A stretch of 64,000 nt of DNA from Macrocystis pyrifera (GCA_031763025.1 JASSKH010000021.1:1860001-1924000), one strand, 5' to 3'; shown: positions 1 to 11,833, counted from the stretch's first letter. Numbers and translations are program-made. The notes: generated by a model from the letters alone, not told the origin.

Positions 1-1272
1 TGATCCTTATATTTCCGCCCAGCGTGGTATTGTTTTTTTGCAAGCCCGTTTGATTGTGTATCGGGCTTAGCTTTTACAATATCTCTCAACACGCGAGGAG
101 CGTCACAATGTGTAGGTGGTACAATGCGCTTCGCTCCGCGGGTGGCCTACGCCGCCCGCTACGCTCGCTCAGGAAGGAAAAGTACACCAAATTATGCGAA
201 GCGGACAGAGGTCCATGATTGAATACAGTTTTCCCCTTGCTTCAGGAGAAAATAGCTCGGGCGCCACATACATTTCGCGTCGCGGGCGGTTTTCCGCTAC
301 GCTCGCTCACGTGTCGTACGTACGTACATACCCCAGGTAGGGTACTTATTTTCTTCTTTGGATACGCTCTATGTATGTACTCGTATGTGCGAAAGAGAAA
401 GCACAGCATGGCACAGCAGCACAGCAAAACAGTGAAAATGAAACCGGAATTTTCCGAAAGAAAATAAAATCCTCGTCCCCTCTTGTGTAACAATCTTTCC
501 TGCCTGATTGGAACACCTTACACCGGTCAAAAAGAGGAAAAGAAAAACAAACAAACATCAGAGCTTCTCTCTCAGCCTCGTACGCCGCCTGCCCCTCTCG
601 CGACCATCTCGCCACCGATTCGTTCCGGGTAAAGCTTCCCTCCCTCTCTTCCACAGTGCGCCCCGTCGTCGGCCTCGCGTGAAGCCCGGCGCTCGTCGTG
701 GACCTCGTTCGCCAGCTCGACAATGTTGGAGCTCAGACTGCGTATTTCTCTTGGTGAATTTTAGATTGGTCGAAGAAATAAGCACCCCTTAAATTCTATT
801 TTGCATATCAAAACGACCCTTGTGTACTCGTACATAGTACAACCGGAACCAGGAGACCAGACAGAGCCCATTCATGCTTCTCTCGTGTCTCGAGGCACAC
901 GCGACGCCTAGCCACGAAAACCGCGACCGCACTCCTTGCAACCACACCTCTACCCACCAGCACCCGCTGACACCCGCGACGGTGCCGCGCCCGCCCGCTG
1001 TGCCATGCTCGGAGTACACCCATGCACACGAAACGAAAGAAGAAAAAAAGAAAAAGGACTGTGAAAGAGCAAAGAGAAACAGAGAAAACAAAGACCCGCT
1101 GGAAAGGTCCGGCAAGTGAGAGTAATAAAAGGAGGCGATTCCGAAGTGGGAGCTCTGAGAGGCCAGGGATGTACCAACCGAGCACGCTCAGAGAGTGAGA
1201 TATCTGTACATGTATACAGATATACACCCCTGCCTCAGCACGCGCCTAGCGTCCCCCCAAATGTGGGTCTAT
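1..1272. other. no supported gene; AT/GC-mixed non-coding DNA
   Basis: No reading frame here resembles a known protein, and frames on both strands are short and overlapping. A word containing CGCTACGCTCGCTCA occurs twice (about 160-175 and 295-309). A purine-rich tract lies at about 1030-1100. I see nothing else that can be supported. Confidence 0.5.
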
Positions 1273-1762
1273 TGTTACAGCGAGTGGCGCCAGGGAGGGA
1301 GTTTCATAGCGCTGCGGCTGTCGTGACCAGCGCTATGGGGAGGATCATACGGCCCGAGACAACTGTCCTGATCAGGGTCACGCGTCCGGTCTATTCGATA
1401 GGCAGAGGGCAAGCTTTGGATAGCATACTCTGGGCGGATCTTATAGGGGCAGGGAGGATCCCCGGTGTGGGAACGCCTTCGGTCTCGGGTACAGAACCAG
1501 TAACGAGGTTCCGGGACCACCTGGTGTTTACAAAACACCACCAAGTAAAGAAAGAAATTCAAGGACGAGTGATCTGTGATACCTGTTCTATCGGCCCCCA
1601 GCCCCTTGGGCCCTGCCTTGCCCGTCGTGCTCGTCATCGTGTCTGTGGTGCTTCGTTGAGTGTTCACGCTGGCTGCTTGCATCTACCGCATTGCATCGAT
1701 CCACGTTCTGCGTGACCCGATCATTACTGCTTGAAATCATTTCCTCGAACTCTCAAACAACA
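1273..1762 (+). repeat. LTR-like block (possible solo or 5' LTR)
   Basis: The block begins TGTTACAGCGAG and can be ended at CAAACAACA, giving a TG...CA unit of about 490 bases. A TATA-like TTATAGGGG lies inside. It sits just upstream of a Ty3 pol remnant, so it could be the 5' LTR of an internally deleted copy. No second copy exists in the window and I found no target duplication, so the boundaries are a guess. The long open frame across it has no ATG start and resembles nothing. Confidence 0.3.
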
Positions 1763-1929
1763 GGTGAGCCGGCCTCAGAGATCTAACGAGCGCAGGTCCT
1801 TTTTAGGGTCTGAGAGCTGCACCCTGCTGTAACACTATCGCTAGATCAGTTCAAGTCGTGTTTGTGGGTCTGTACTGTAGGGCTCGGTAGCTCTAATAAT
1901 AGGTATGGTATGGATTCGCTGTTCCCACC

Positions 1930-2810
1930 GCGACTGGGTGTGTTCTGTTCTGGACCAGGCCGTGGCAGGCAAGAGCGAACGGGATTGGCAGTGGAATATT
2001 ATACTCTGGGGCCGCCACCACCCGCTAACGCGTGGAGGCCGGCACGAACGAGAACGTTCTCGATAGTAGAAGAAGCATTCGCTCAGCTGGACGGGCTCCT
2101 ATTCATACAACGTGCTTTCAGATGGCCCTTGCTCTTCCTGCGACACACCGGGAATGCCCCCACCTCTTCTCACTGAGCTCCTATACTGTCTTCGGACAAG
2201 CCCGGCGCGGACGCACGCCCCCACGTTTCCGTGGGGGACTGCAAGCCCTGTGCCCACTCCGACGACAGGAATGATGACCTGTCAAAATATTTATAGGCGG
2301 AGGTGGCACAATACGATCCCTTCCTTACCACGCCACTCAGGCCGGCGCTTAGGCACCACTTCAATGGGTCGGAAAGGAGAAAATCAACGGCCGTCAAACG
2401 GTTCGTGGTGTAGGTTGGGCCATGAGCGTGATCCGCCAGACACATTGGACAGGATTTTCTCGCCCCTTTTGGGGGCGGGAAAGAGAGCTCCTACTTTCTC
2501 GTTGGCAGATCTACCCGTATTGCGCCGGCACCGCAAGCCAGTATCGCCAGACCAACCACCTGTACCACTGAATGCGAATTGGTGCAGCACAATCGGAACT
2601 TCCTAAATACGTTAACGGCGAGCGCTTAGGGGTACCCGACTACGAATGCGTTGCTCGCATAACTGCGCTTCGCCTATGCAGCCCTACGATACTTGCCAAC
2701 GGTGCTGATTGTCGGTAGGAAGTCCGAAGGCGACGACGGGTGGTCGTACCTATAAAAATGCAACGTGAGCACGCGTACCGATGGAGTCCAAAGGTACTTC
2801 TTTTGTTTGA
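1930..2810 (+). pseudogene. Ty3/gypsy Pol C-terminal remnant
   Basis: This is a decayed fragment of a Ty3/gypsy polyprotein covering the region after the integrase core. Read across several frames it contains a GPY-like stretch (S-W-T-G-S-Y near 2085), then a QTHWTGFSRPFW-like stretch near 2440-2465, then CAGTASQYRQTNHL near 2525-2565, and finally GERLGVPDYECVAR near 2618-2660. The same ordered blocks occur in the larger pseudogene at 47560-53050 (for example WAGTTNQHRQTNRL near 52680), so the two belong to one lineage. Several frame changes and stops make it non-functional. It ends near 2810, next to a long hairpin. The identification rests on the shared blocks with the second copy. The exact ends are uncertain. 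Confidence 0.75.
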
Positions 2811-2817
2811 AATATCC

Positions 2818-2898
2818 AAGTTGAATCACTGAGCTACTCAGTCAGCGCTGACTGAGCTATTCAGTCAGCGCTGACTGAGTAGCTCAGTGGTTCAGCTT
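2818..2898. repeat. long perfect hairpin with nested palindromes
   Basis: Two 29-base arms (2827-2855 and 2861-2889) are exact reverse complements separated by a 5-base loop, GCTAT. Each arm holds an 18-base perfect palindrome, TCAGTCAGCGCTGACTGA. Less perfect complementarity continues outward for about 9 bases on each side. It abuts the broken end of the Ty3 remnant. Confidence 0.9.
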
Positions 2899-2899
2899 T

Positions 2900-4350
2900 C
2901 TTAAACGAACACGGCACACTACACGAAATGATCGAGAGATGCACGGCGTTCTCTGTCTCCGCATACCCACTTAGGTACGGGAGATCCCAACGACACGTAT
3001 CTACATTTCGAGGCACATTGAAGTGGTTTGCTGCAATTCATGCCACCACTTAAGTTTGATACTTTACTGTTTTCGGGTTTTTGGTCGAAAATTCTTTTGC
3101 GGTGGTACAAGTGCATTGATTGTTTGTACGATCTTCTTAGTTCCGCTTTCGTGAGGATCAGGCCCTTTTGTCTTTGGCTGTTTCGCTTCGTATAATACTC
3201 CGGCGTATGCACCCTTTGACGTTAGACACACGATAGTTTGCTTCCTTAGTCCCGCCGACCCCCCCCCTCTCCCGCCCGTTCACTCGCAAGGCTGGTTTGG
3301 TAACCTGACGTTTCACACTAAGGCACAGGTTTGCCATTTTCGATTACTGTATGGTCGATGCAGGACAATTTGTCCACAATTTCCCCAGCACCGAGGTACA
3401 GTTTTCTCGGGGTAGAGGTAGATGTTCCGAAATCCAAAGACACCCGCAAACAAACGTCCTCTCTCTAGGCGCATGTCTCCAGAGAGAGTTTTTTTTTATT
3501 TTTCCTCTGAGCCTTTGTATCCTAGATAAACCGGAAAAAAAATTCAATCGTTTCTTGAGACCGGGAAACTTTCATGATCTTGAATATCGCAATCGAATTG
3601 GACAGCTCGCAACATTTTCTCTCGCGACACGATTTTTTTTTTTTGCTTTGAAAAAGTGAAATTTGATTGAAATATTTTGAAAAACTAGATCTAGGAGGTC
3701 GACTTCATTCGTTATACTGAGGACATTTAGCAATAAGGTTCAATAAAAGAATGCGGCAAACGATTCCTTCAATCAATCCCCACCCGCGGAGAGTTGTTTT
3801 TTTCTGAAAAAAGCGATGCGTCCCGAGATATTCGCAAACTTGTTTTGTCGCTACCTGATACGGACCCAGATGACTCTACATAGTATTAATAAACATGGTA
3901 ACAGATACATATCATATACTATAATGAAAATAGCATGTCCGATACAACACACACGCGCACACAACAGAGCTCTGTTGGAGCCACACACGCATACAGCAGA
4001 GCTAGGGTTAGGGGGGGCGAGAAGCAATTAGTTCCTGTGACTGGGTGTGGTTTTGGTATGTAGAGAGGCCATGAGGTCCTTCTGTGGCTGGGTATGGATT
4101 CGGCGTGAGTGAAAAAAAACGTGCGAATACTGCCGGTGTGTTTGTTTGAGTGAGGCTTGCCCCTGGTATACACCATGACTGGTATATCAGCCACATATAA
4201 TAAGATATCATTGTATCGTATCGTACGTATGATATGTACAATGTATCGTATGTACCTACTACGTACAATTGTCTCTTGGTCGCCATTGCGGTGTACAGCA
4301 TAGTAAGGCTTGATCTGTGAGCATGATGTGCGTGCGGGTGCCATTAGCGC
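2900..4350. other. no supported gene
   Basis: Frames are short and unrecognisable. Homopolymer runs of T and A occur at 3480-3660. An imperfect duplication of about 35 bases containing CACACACGC and CAGAGCT lies at 3945-4005. An AT-rich stretch with TATCGTA words lies at 4195-4260. Confidence 0.5.
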
Positions 4351-4360
4351 CCACTTCCGG

Positions 4361-4455
4361 GCATTTCGGGGTACTTTCAGGTGGATTTCGGGGTAATTTC
4401 AGGGTACTTTCCGGTGGATTTCGGGGTAATTTCGGGGCAATTTCGGGGTAATTTC
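4361..4455. repeat. minisatellite, TTTCGGGGTAATTTC-type units
   Basis: The stretch repeats an 11-base core (GGGGTAATTTC and near variants) combined with GGTGGATTTC into longer imperfect units. On the minus strand it reads as a repeated LPRNPPEST-like peptide, which is only a by-product of the repeat. Confidence 0.85.
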
Positions 4456-4469
4456 CGTCGAAAATGTTG

Positions 4470-5130
4470 CGTTTTTCCAAAAAAAAAAAACACACTCCGC
4501 GGCTATCGACGTAGCTCGCGATGGCGGTCAGGGCTATTGTTGTTTCACGTTACAATTAATTTTTTTTCAATGGACATGCGCTGAAAAGTGAATGGACAAA
4601 TTGTCCTTCCTGCATGGACCGCAGTAACCCACAACCGTTTGGAACCCAACCGACCGAAATTAATGGGAACTGCAGTCTAAGGTCATGTACACAAGAACGT
4701 GTAGGAAAAGAAAAGGCAACAGCAGTGCTGCAGCCTTGTCAACATTCTATATTCAGTGATACTTGTATGAAGAGAAAATAAAAGCAACAGCACATATATC
4801 ATACGAGTAGTAGTTACTGCAGTACAACACTGTGCTGTGCGTGAGTCGTAGATCTCCTCACGTTCTTTGCACTTCGGACACACCCTCTACCTCAGCAGCG
4901 CGGGTTTCTTCGTGTTGCTAATTAATGCTTGAATCCTTATGTAATCCGATACTTTTCGCAAAGGGGTTGATAGTTGATAGTTTAGCTGTGCGACAGCAGT
5001 AATAGCATCAAGTCTGCGACCATGAAGACAACGACCAACAACGCCGACCAGGGAATTACCCGAAAGTTGAGAGGCACGACTCGGGGCAAGTCAACGAACT
5101 TGTCGCCCAATACGTACGTGGCAAAACAGT
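4470..5130. other. no supported gene
   Basis: I see no conserved protein frame, RNA gene or repeat. The right edge is the first base of the Copia 5' LTR, preceded by AACAGT. Confidence 0.5.
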
Positions 5131-5531
5131 TGTTAAGATGTAAGTAGTATGTACGTAGCCCCTATTGAGTCAATGCTTCGTAAGTTGCAGTTCAACTAAT
5201 TACACCGCATTGGAGTGACGGGATATTAGATTACCTTTCAGTTCTTGTAGTCAACGAATTGCAGCCACAAGCCGTCGATAGACGTTGCTATCAGAGGCCA
5301 CCAAGATTGAGGAACTGGAGTGTTTGCACACACCCCACGTTCACTCGTCAAACCGCATCTGAACTTACCACAGTTCATCGTCCTAAGCCTTTATTGCCCT
5401 GAAGCGGCCCTTTTCAAGAGTCATCCATTCTTCACATCCTCGACACACAGCGTATCTGCTCGGTCAGTTGGAACACTGACAGCGCCAACCTCTGCAGCCT
5501 GCTGTGCAGGGGTATCATCGAATATTCTTGA
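5131..5531 (+). repeat. Copia 5' LTR
   Basis: It is about 400 bases long, starts TGTTAAGATG, and matches 11276-11304 plus 13062-13442. It preserves the uninterrupted site AGTATGTACGTAGCCC (5147-5162), which is where the hAT-like element entered the other LTR. The exact 3' boundary is unclear because the two copies stop agreeing after GAATATTCT. Confidence 0.85.
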
Positions 5532-6014
5532 GAGGTTTTCGAGCCATTGTTTTTCAGCGCGGCGCGCGCATCAGGAACCTTCGTGGGCTCGGAGCAGGAG
5601 CAGCATCTGGGGATTTTACACAAGGCTTCTCAGCTTTCTTTTGATTTTACACGAAGCTCCTCGGCTTTTTAGTTTGATTTTTCAGCGATCCGACGACACA
5701 GCTCGGTTCCGTCAGCGGCCCAACACAGACTCGGGCGGGAGTTTGTTATATTTTTCAACACCTCGACCGAGACTCGGGTTCGTCTTTATCTCCTCTATTG
5801 TATCTACTATATATTCCAACACAGACTCGGGCGAGTTTGTCTGTTGGTTTTCCTGTTCGTTCCTGTTCGTTCGTTTGTTTGTATGTTTAGGTCTGTTTGT
5901 TTCTTTGTTCCTTTGTTGTACAGTACAGTACAGCGACCGAGACTCGGATTCCTTTTAATCTACTGTATCGTGTGCGTCGAAGGAACAGTTCCGCTTTAGC
6001 GTCGAGAGGTCGCC
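5532..6014 (+). other. Copia 5' untranslated leader
   Basis: This lies between the 5' LTR and the Gag region. It contains imperfect repeats of a TTTTACACRAGGCT-type sequence (about 5615-5670) and of a CCGAGACTCGG / CAGACTCGGGCG motif (about 5725-5840 and 5935-5950). I could not identify a tRNA primer-binding site with confidence. Confidence 0.5.
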
Positions 6015-6900
6015 ATGGAGGGCGTGGCGTCCAACAACACCCACGCAGTCATCAAATTTACAGCAAGGCCGTATTCAAAGTGTTTCAAGTCAAGGCCCGG
6101 CCATCGTCTACTCTGGGAAGCACCGACACCGCGACGCTTAATGCTGTCGCTGAGAACAAATGGCTACAGGCGAACCAAGATCTCTGGAGTGTTCTACTTC
6201 TCACTACATCTGGCTCCGCCAACAATACAGTCAAGAAGTCCGAGGGGAAGCGGCCAGAAGATGGAGCGGGGCATGGACAGCTGGCGTGGAAGGCTCTGAC
6301 TGACAAGTACAACGGCCACACTAAGGAGACCAGAAGGCGTGCAACGAAAAACTCGTCAACATGAAGATGGAGGCCGGCCATGATCCGGACGACTTCTTTT
6401 TCGTTCTGGACGATTGCCGTGATCTCCTCGAGGAAATTGGACAGACAGTACACGACGAGAGATACGAGGACATCATTCTCCAAACCCTTCCGCCCGAGTA
6501 CGAGAGGGTGCGAACCGCCAGCTACGAGAGGCGGGACTTTGGACTGGACGACATTCGGCACATAGTACACACTATGTACGTCGACAACCTTTCGCGCTCT
6601 GTCAACGCCAAGTCGATCGCAGGCCACGGCATTGCCATGCAGGTGGTAGGGAACACCAGCAGTGACGTGCAGTGCAACTACTGCAAAGGATTCGAACACG
6701 TCACGCAGGACTGCGCCATCCTGAAGAAGGAGTACCGGCGTGGGCCCAATACGGGGGGTCAGCAACATCCGCGAAAACAGTACTTGCCTCGCCACGGAAA
6801 GACAGGATCAGGAGACGCAAGGAGAGGGGGAGATATAAATCAGTGGTACTATTTCAATAAGAGCACTACGCATAGCGATGCGGACTACCGCGCCCACCGT
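6015..6900 (+). pseudogene. Copia Gag (UBN2-like, CCHC knuckle), frameshifted
   Basis: This is the nucleocapsid and packaging protein of the Copia element. Frames before and after about 6330 must be combined. After the shift the region starting at 6361 gives an acidic-helical Gag segment (DDFFFVLDDCRDLLEE, then LPPEYERVR), typical of the UBN2/retrotransposon Gag family. A zinc knuckle CNYCKGFEHVTQDC follows at about 6675-6716, with CX2CX4HX4C spacing intact. A long poorly conserved linker leads to the protease. The ATG at 6015 is a possible start, but the frame does not stay open from it. Confidence 0.8.
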
Positions 6901-7329
6901 GGTGTCGGCAGTGCAAACGCCAGTACCGCCAACTATGCCGCATACTACATCGACCACCCGATCTCATTCACCGCAGTGGAAGCGCTGACGGAGGAGGAAG
7001 CATTTTGGCCTTTCGGTCCCACGGATGAGCCAGTCGACACCAGTGGGCTGTTCGGATCTTTCGGCGGCGTCAGCGGAGAAGAGACTGGCGACTCGCTCTT
7101 CATGGTCGAGGGAGAACCGACCCATCAACTGGGATTCCGAGAGCACATCGTCGGGGGTTTGATGGTTATGATCCGTGCTCTAGTGATGGTGGTTATTCTC
7201 CACTATCTGTGGCTCTCGTTGGGCAACTCCCTTTCTATCCGAGTTGTCAAGAAAACCTATGGACAGCCCGAAGTCTTCGGAGGTGTCACCAGTACGAAAG
7301 ATGGGTCGGCTCTCACGATCGGTCCCACC

Positions 7330-7480
7330 GCGATGCCGCGGACACCCTACAGCAACCACCCCGTGAATGTGCTGGTGGACAGTAGTGCGTCAGGACATTG
7401 TTTTGACGACGCCATCATCCCCGGATTTCAGAACAGAGTGGAAGAGTATACCGTGTTGGACGATCCGCGAAAAATCTCAA
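7330..7480 (+). pseudogene. Copia aspartic protease region
   Basis: This is the retropepsin-like protease segment of the Copia polyprotein, which cleaves Gag-Pol in particles. The catalytic block reads VNVLVDSSASGHCFDD at about 7360-7410. The family motif is D-S/T-G-A, and here the glycine is replaced by serine (AGT), which should abolish activity. It lies in the same frame as the zinc knuckle (frame open 6361-7860), so this copy lost its protease by missense as well as by later frameshifts. Confidence 0.7.
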
Positions 7481-7789
7481 CTGCAGGGAGGGAGCAATTG
7501 AATGGCACTGCGCAGGGAGTGCTGCGGGGCCACAGCATCGACAACAAAGGAGTGCAACGATTAATTAAACTTTCGTGTCTGATTGTGCCTGGCCTAGGAC
7601 GTAACCTGTTCTCGGTCAAGCAAGCTGCGCGTAACGGTGTGGTGTCTATCATTGGCATGACCAACCCAAGGCTGGACACCCACAACCACATATTTCCGCT
7701 CCAAGAGCTGGGGCACGATCTTTATTCTTTCTCGCTGGACCTCGCCGGCGATGGCAACGGGCCGGAGCTGGAAATGCAGGCTGCGGCAA

Positions 7790-8700
7790 ACATCAGCCTG
7801 TGGCATCGGCGACTAGGGACACTTCAACCGCAAGAGCTTGAACCTTCCAAAAAACTTTGATAACAACGGGGTGAGTTTCGATTGGCCTGTGCCAGACTGC
7901 GATGTGTGCGCCGTGGGCAAGAGTCACCAGCTGGCGCATCGCAAGACCGCCGATCACAAGGTTAAACTCCCTTTCCAACTCGGTTTCGCCGACCTTATGG
8001 GACCTTTGACCCCAGAGGCCCTCGGGGGGTACAAGTACATCACAAAAAATTCCGACGAGTACATCAAGTGGACGGAGAGTTATTTGCTGAAGTCTAAGCA
8101 CGACGCTCTCAGTTCATTTTAGGTATTCGTACAATCTGTGGTGATTCCAAGTGGATTCCGCGTCGAGCGATTGAGGGTAGACAAAGGAGGTGAATTCATC
8201 CGCAAGGAGTTCCAGGACTATTGCCTTCAGGCGGGAGTGTCGCTCGAGTACGCCAGCACCAATACGCCACAGAAAATTGGCATGTCCGAACGCGTTGGAA
8301 GAATTCTTGCAGCTATGGTGCAGTGTATGCTTGCCGACAGCGGGCTGCCAACGTTTCTGTGGGGAGAATTGATGCTCACGGCGGCGTTTCTGGGCAACAG
8401 GGCGCCGCACTCTGCAATCGGCATGCAGTCTCCGTACAAAATGCTACACGGAACGGAGCCGGATCTGAGACTTCTGAGAGCCATCGGTGCCCGGGCCTTC
8501 GTACATGTTGAGACTTACTCCAAAAAGCTTGAACTCAAGGCGGTGGAAGAACGACTGGTTGGGTACAGCAACAACAGCAAGAGCTATCGAGTGTACAATC
8601 CGGCCACCCGGCGCATTAAGGAGAGACGGAACGTCGGCTTCATCGAGACACCATCGCGCCTATTCCCGCTACCGTTGGAAGAAACTTCGCAGCAGATTAA
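7790..8700 (+). pseudogene. Copia integrase, interrupted by frameshift and stop
   Basis: This enzyme inserts the cDNA into the genome. The pre-integrase part LWHRRLG is at about 7797-7817, after which the frame shifts and continues with CDVCAVGKSHQ near 7898-7930 (the zinc-binding cysteines). The catalytic-core blocks follow: FADLMGPL (about 7987), LRVDKGGEF (about 8170-8200) and MSERVGRI (about 8281-8304). These carry the D, D and E of the DDE triad. A TAG stop at 8120-8122 splits the core. Downstream text such as LVGYSNNSKSYRVYNP is the usual Copia post-integrase block. An acidic, variable spacer leads to reverse transcriptase. Confidence 0.85.
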
Positions 8701-9399
8701 TCCGCCAAGCAGCGGCATGGACGACGACAACTACAGCGCAGACGACGACTTTCTACGCGACCTTCGCTTTTCCACTTCCGTGTTGGAATCACTTCCCGGT
8801 GCTTTTGCTGACCACATCGCCGTCAGCGGGCTATCAAACAATCCACTGGAGGCTGAACTCTTGGAGCGGATCAGCGAGATCACTAGGAGGGACACACTGG
8901 ACGGAGGAGCTGCAGGACCACAGCAAGAAGGGGCGATGCCTGGAGGAGAACCTATGGACGAAAATTCGAAGGAGGCTGTTCTCGAACCACAGGAATCGGC
9001 GATATCACCCGCGCGAGCGTCCCTGGGAACACCACTGGCTAGATCACAGCCGCCACTGGCTGGATCACAGTCGCTTCAACAGCTGGGACATTCGCGTCAA
9101 GAAGCGACTCCTACGGTTACACGTGCCGGCACTGCAGCACAATCATTTGCGAGGCGTAACGTTCACAATCGTTCAGATTCTGCTCACCAGTGGCGATCGC
9201 CACCGCACCCGTGCTGTATGAGCTCCGTGGGCTGAGGCTCTGTACCAAGGCAACCCTGCCGGATATCGCGCGTGAGACGTGGCGAGCAGATTCTTCCGTG
9301 GAATACGCTTACGCCGCGACGACCATTCAAAGCTGCTCGGCCGGGGAGAATGCGGAAACAAGTCCAAACACCTTTCAAGGGGCCATGACTCTACCAGCT

Positions 9400-10905
9400 A
9401 TAGCTCCAAGCGGCCTCGGGCATGGAAATGGCAAGCCTGAAAAAGAACAATGTCTACACCCTCCTGCCGGCGACCTCTGTCCCCGCGGGACACAAGATTA
9501 TCGGCAGTAGATGGGTTTACAAGGTCAAGGCGGACAGATCACACAAGGGACGCGTTGTTGTACTAGGATGGGGGCAATTACCGGGCATTGATTGCGGCAG
9601 CACGTTTGCCCCCGTCTGCAGGCTCCAGAGCATCCGTATGGTGCTGGCAATAGCGGCGGAGTGCAATCTGGAGTGTTGGTAGCTAAACTACAAGACCGCC
9701 TTTGTGAACGCCGATGTCACAGAGGAAGTGTACGTCAAGATGGCACCCAGATACGTGCAATTCGACGAAAACGGAGTCCCACTAGTAATGAGGCTGTTGA
9801 AAAGCCTATACGGCCTAAGCCAGAGCCCGACTAACTGGTGGAACACAATTGACAAACATCTGATGAAAATTGGCTTCAAAAGTCTCAAGTCGGATCCGTG
9901 CGACACCCCCTCGGAGTGCGGTGCCGTTTATATCCTGACTCTGTACGTCGACGACGTTCTCTTGCTCGGAAAACACATCCTAGTGCTGAGGCGGATCAAG
10001 CAGAAACTCATGAGTCGTTTCTCAATGACGGACATGGGAGACGTGTCACTCGTGCTCGGGATGGGTGCTACCTGAGATCGCGAGGGACGGTGACCATTAC
10101 CCAGGAGAACTATACCAAGTCCCTGTTGGAGCGGTACGGTAAGGCAAACTGCAAGTCAACGTACACGCCTGGTGTGGGAAAAGAGCTGTCGCTGGATCAG
10201 CCGGAGGAGAGACTTCTAAGTAAGGAGGAGAAACAGCGTTTCCAGGCCATCACGGGCAGTGTAATGTGCCTTGGACAGGTGGCTCGCTACGACATCATAT
10301 ACGCCGTCAATCAACTGGCAAGGGCGATGTCTAAACCGTCCAAAGCTCACATGGCGGCAGCCAAACACCTACTTCGTTACCTGGCCGGAACGGTGGATTT
10401 CTCCATCACGTACAAGCAAGGCTGCTTCAAGTTGGCTGCGATCTCCGATGAAAACTGGGGCAACAACCCGGATAACGGCAAGTCGATGTCCTCGTATATT
10501 CTTCCTTGCGAACGCCCCGGGTTAGCTTCAAGGTGGGGCTGCAGGGACTGACAGCGCAATCCACTATGGAGGCAAAACTCGTGGCCGCAGGCAGCGCTAG
10601 CGATGAAGGAAGCGGTGTTCTGCTCTAACATGATGAAGGAACTGGGATTCGGCACGCGCTTCGACAGCATACCACTATATGTCGACAACACCTCGGCTCT
10701 GCACGTCGCCGGAAATCGAACCTATAGTTCGCGAGTTAAGCACGTGGCTCTACGGCACTTCTTCATCTAGGAACTTGTCAAGGAGGGCACAATCACCATC
10801 AAATATGTGAAAACATTGGACCAGCTTGCTGACATTGGCACGAAGCATCTCAGTAAGCAAAGGCAACGGTACCTCCTCAAGTTGATCAGCGAATTCAGGG
10901 CCTGA
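9400..10905 (+). pseudogene. Copia reverse transcriptase and RNase H, broken
   Basis: The RT starts near KKNNVYTLLPATSVPAGHK (about 9434) and passes through GSRWVYKVK. It meets a TAG stop at 9680-9682 in the position of the first catalytic block, then continues with TAFVNADVTEEVYVKMAP and SLYGLSQSP. The polymerase motif YVDDVLLL is intact at about 9943-9966. A TGA at 10073 and a frame change follow. Then come the thumb (GSVMCLGQVARYDIIYAVNQLARAM, given as two blocks GSVMCLGQVARYD and AVNQLARAM) and an RNase H segment with ISDENWG, which ends near 10905 after several further stops. The order matches Copia. The copy is inactive. Confidence 0.88.
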
Positions 10906-11275
10906 AAGTGAGAAAGCTCAGATGATCCACCCGTAGGGGTTCTGTTTGCTGATTGTTTTTACATGCTACTTTCGCGAGAATGGGGGAGTTACACTGCACA
11001 AGCTTCATGGTTTTGTATACACCATCAGTGTTCTAGTGAAGAAGTAGCGTTGCTTCCAACAAGTACAGCGATCGTTAGCCATGATCGGTACTTTAGTAAT
11101 GTTTCTGTCGCTTCCAACAGGTGCTGGTGATCGTTAGCTATGAGCGGCGCTTTAGTATAGTTTCTATCGTTTCCAACAAGTGCTGGTGATCGTTAGCCAT
11201 GATCAGGACTTTAGTCATGTTCTATCGCCCTGGGATATTCATGGTTTTCGCGTTGCGATTTGCATTGAGGGGGAG
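10906..11275 (+). other. Copia 3' untranslated region with internal triplication
   Basis: A unit containing TTCCAACAAGTGCTGGTGATCG-like sequence recurs three times (about 11045-11100, 11105-11160 and 11165-11220), each with TCGTTAGCYATGA. The stretch ends in the purine-rich GAGGGGGAG directly before the 3' LTR, which is the expected polypurine tract. Confidence 0.65.
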
Positions 11276-11304
11276 TGTTGAGAAATAGGCAGTATGTACG
11301 TAGT
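11276..11304 (+). repeat. Copia 3' LTR, left piece
   Basis: It starts TGTTGAGAAATAGG and ends in GTACGTAG (11297-11304), the left copy of the 8-base duplication made by the hAT-like insertion. The LTR resumes at 13062. Confidence 0.9.
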
Positions 11305-11319
11305 AGAGGTCGGTATCAT

Positions 11320-11475
11320 ATCACAAAATGTGATATATTATACGATATGTGATATGATATAAGCGTATCAATATCACAAAAAAAACCCGTGATATGATAT
11401 ATCATATCGTATCATATCATATGATATGATATCGATATATCATATGATATGATATGATATGTGATATGATATGGA
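11320..11475. repeat. left subterminal ATATCATATGATAT array
   Basis: Overlapping GATATGATAT and ATATCATATC words form many short palindromes. A comparable array sits at the other end of the same element, so this is probably part of its terminal structure and not an independent satellite. Confidence 0.8.
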
Positions 11476-11833
11476 ATAAAAGTCACGATTTCAGCTTTCT
11501 TTGAGGCCACACAGCAGTAGCCAAGGACGTTCTTGGGTTGGGGTGGGGTGTAATGCTCTTCTTGCACTGCTGGTAAGCACATATTTCAATAGTCAAACAT
11601 GTGTCCAGCGTCAGTCAGTAATAGTAGGGCGAACCGTATATATTACTCGTATAACGTTTTCGAGCACAAGCTGGGACGAAAGGTGGGTGATGATGCACAC
11701 ACAGCCAGCGAGAAGAGCAGTATAAAGTAGCATCATCAGTAATAATAATGTATTCATGGCATGATGCCGAGTTATTATTGTTGTTGGAAACCTTGTGACA
11801 TTTTTTTAATTGGTATTTAGTAGTATGTTTTAA

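Noticed and set aside
1116..1715. Plus-strand frame of 199 codons
   Set aside because: No ATG start, no recognisable domain, and it lies over an LTR-like block.
4003..4018. TAGGGTTAGG, a telomere-like word
   Set aside because: Only about one and a half units. No array.
6085..6795. Minus-strand frame of 236 codons
   Set aside because: It is antisense to the Copia Gag, which has a recognisable zinc knuckle on the plus strand.
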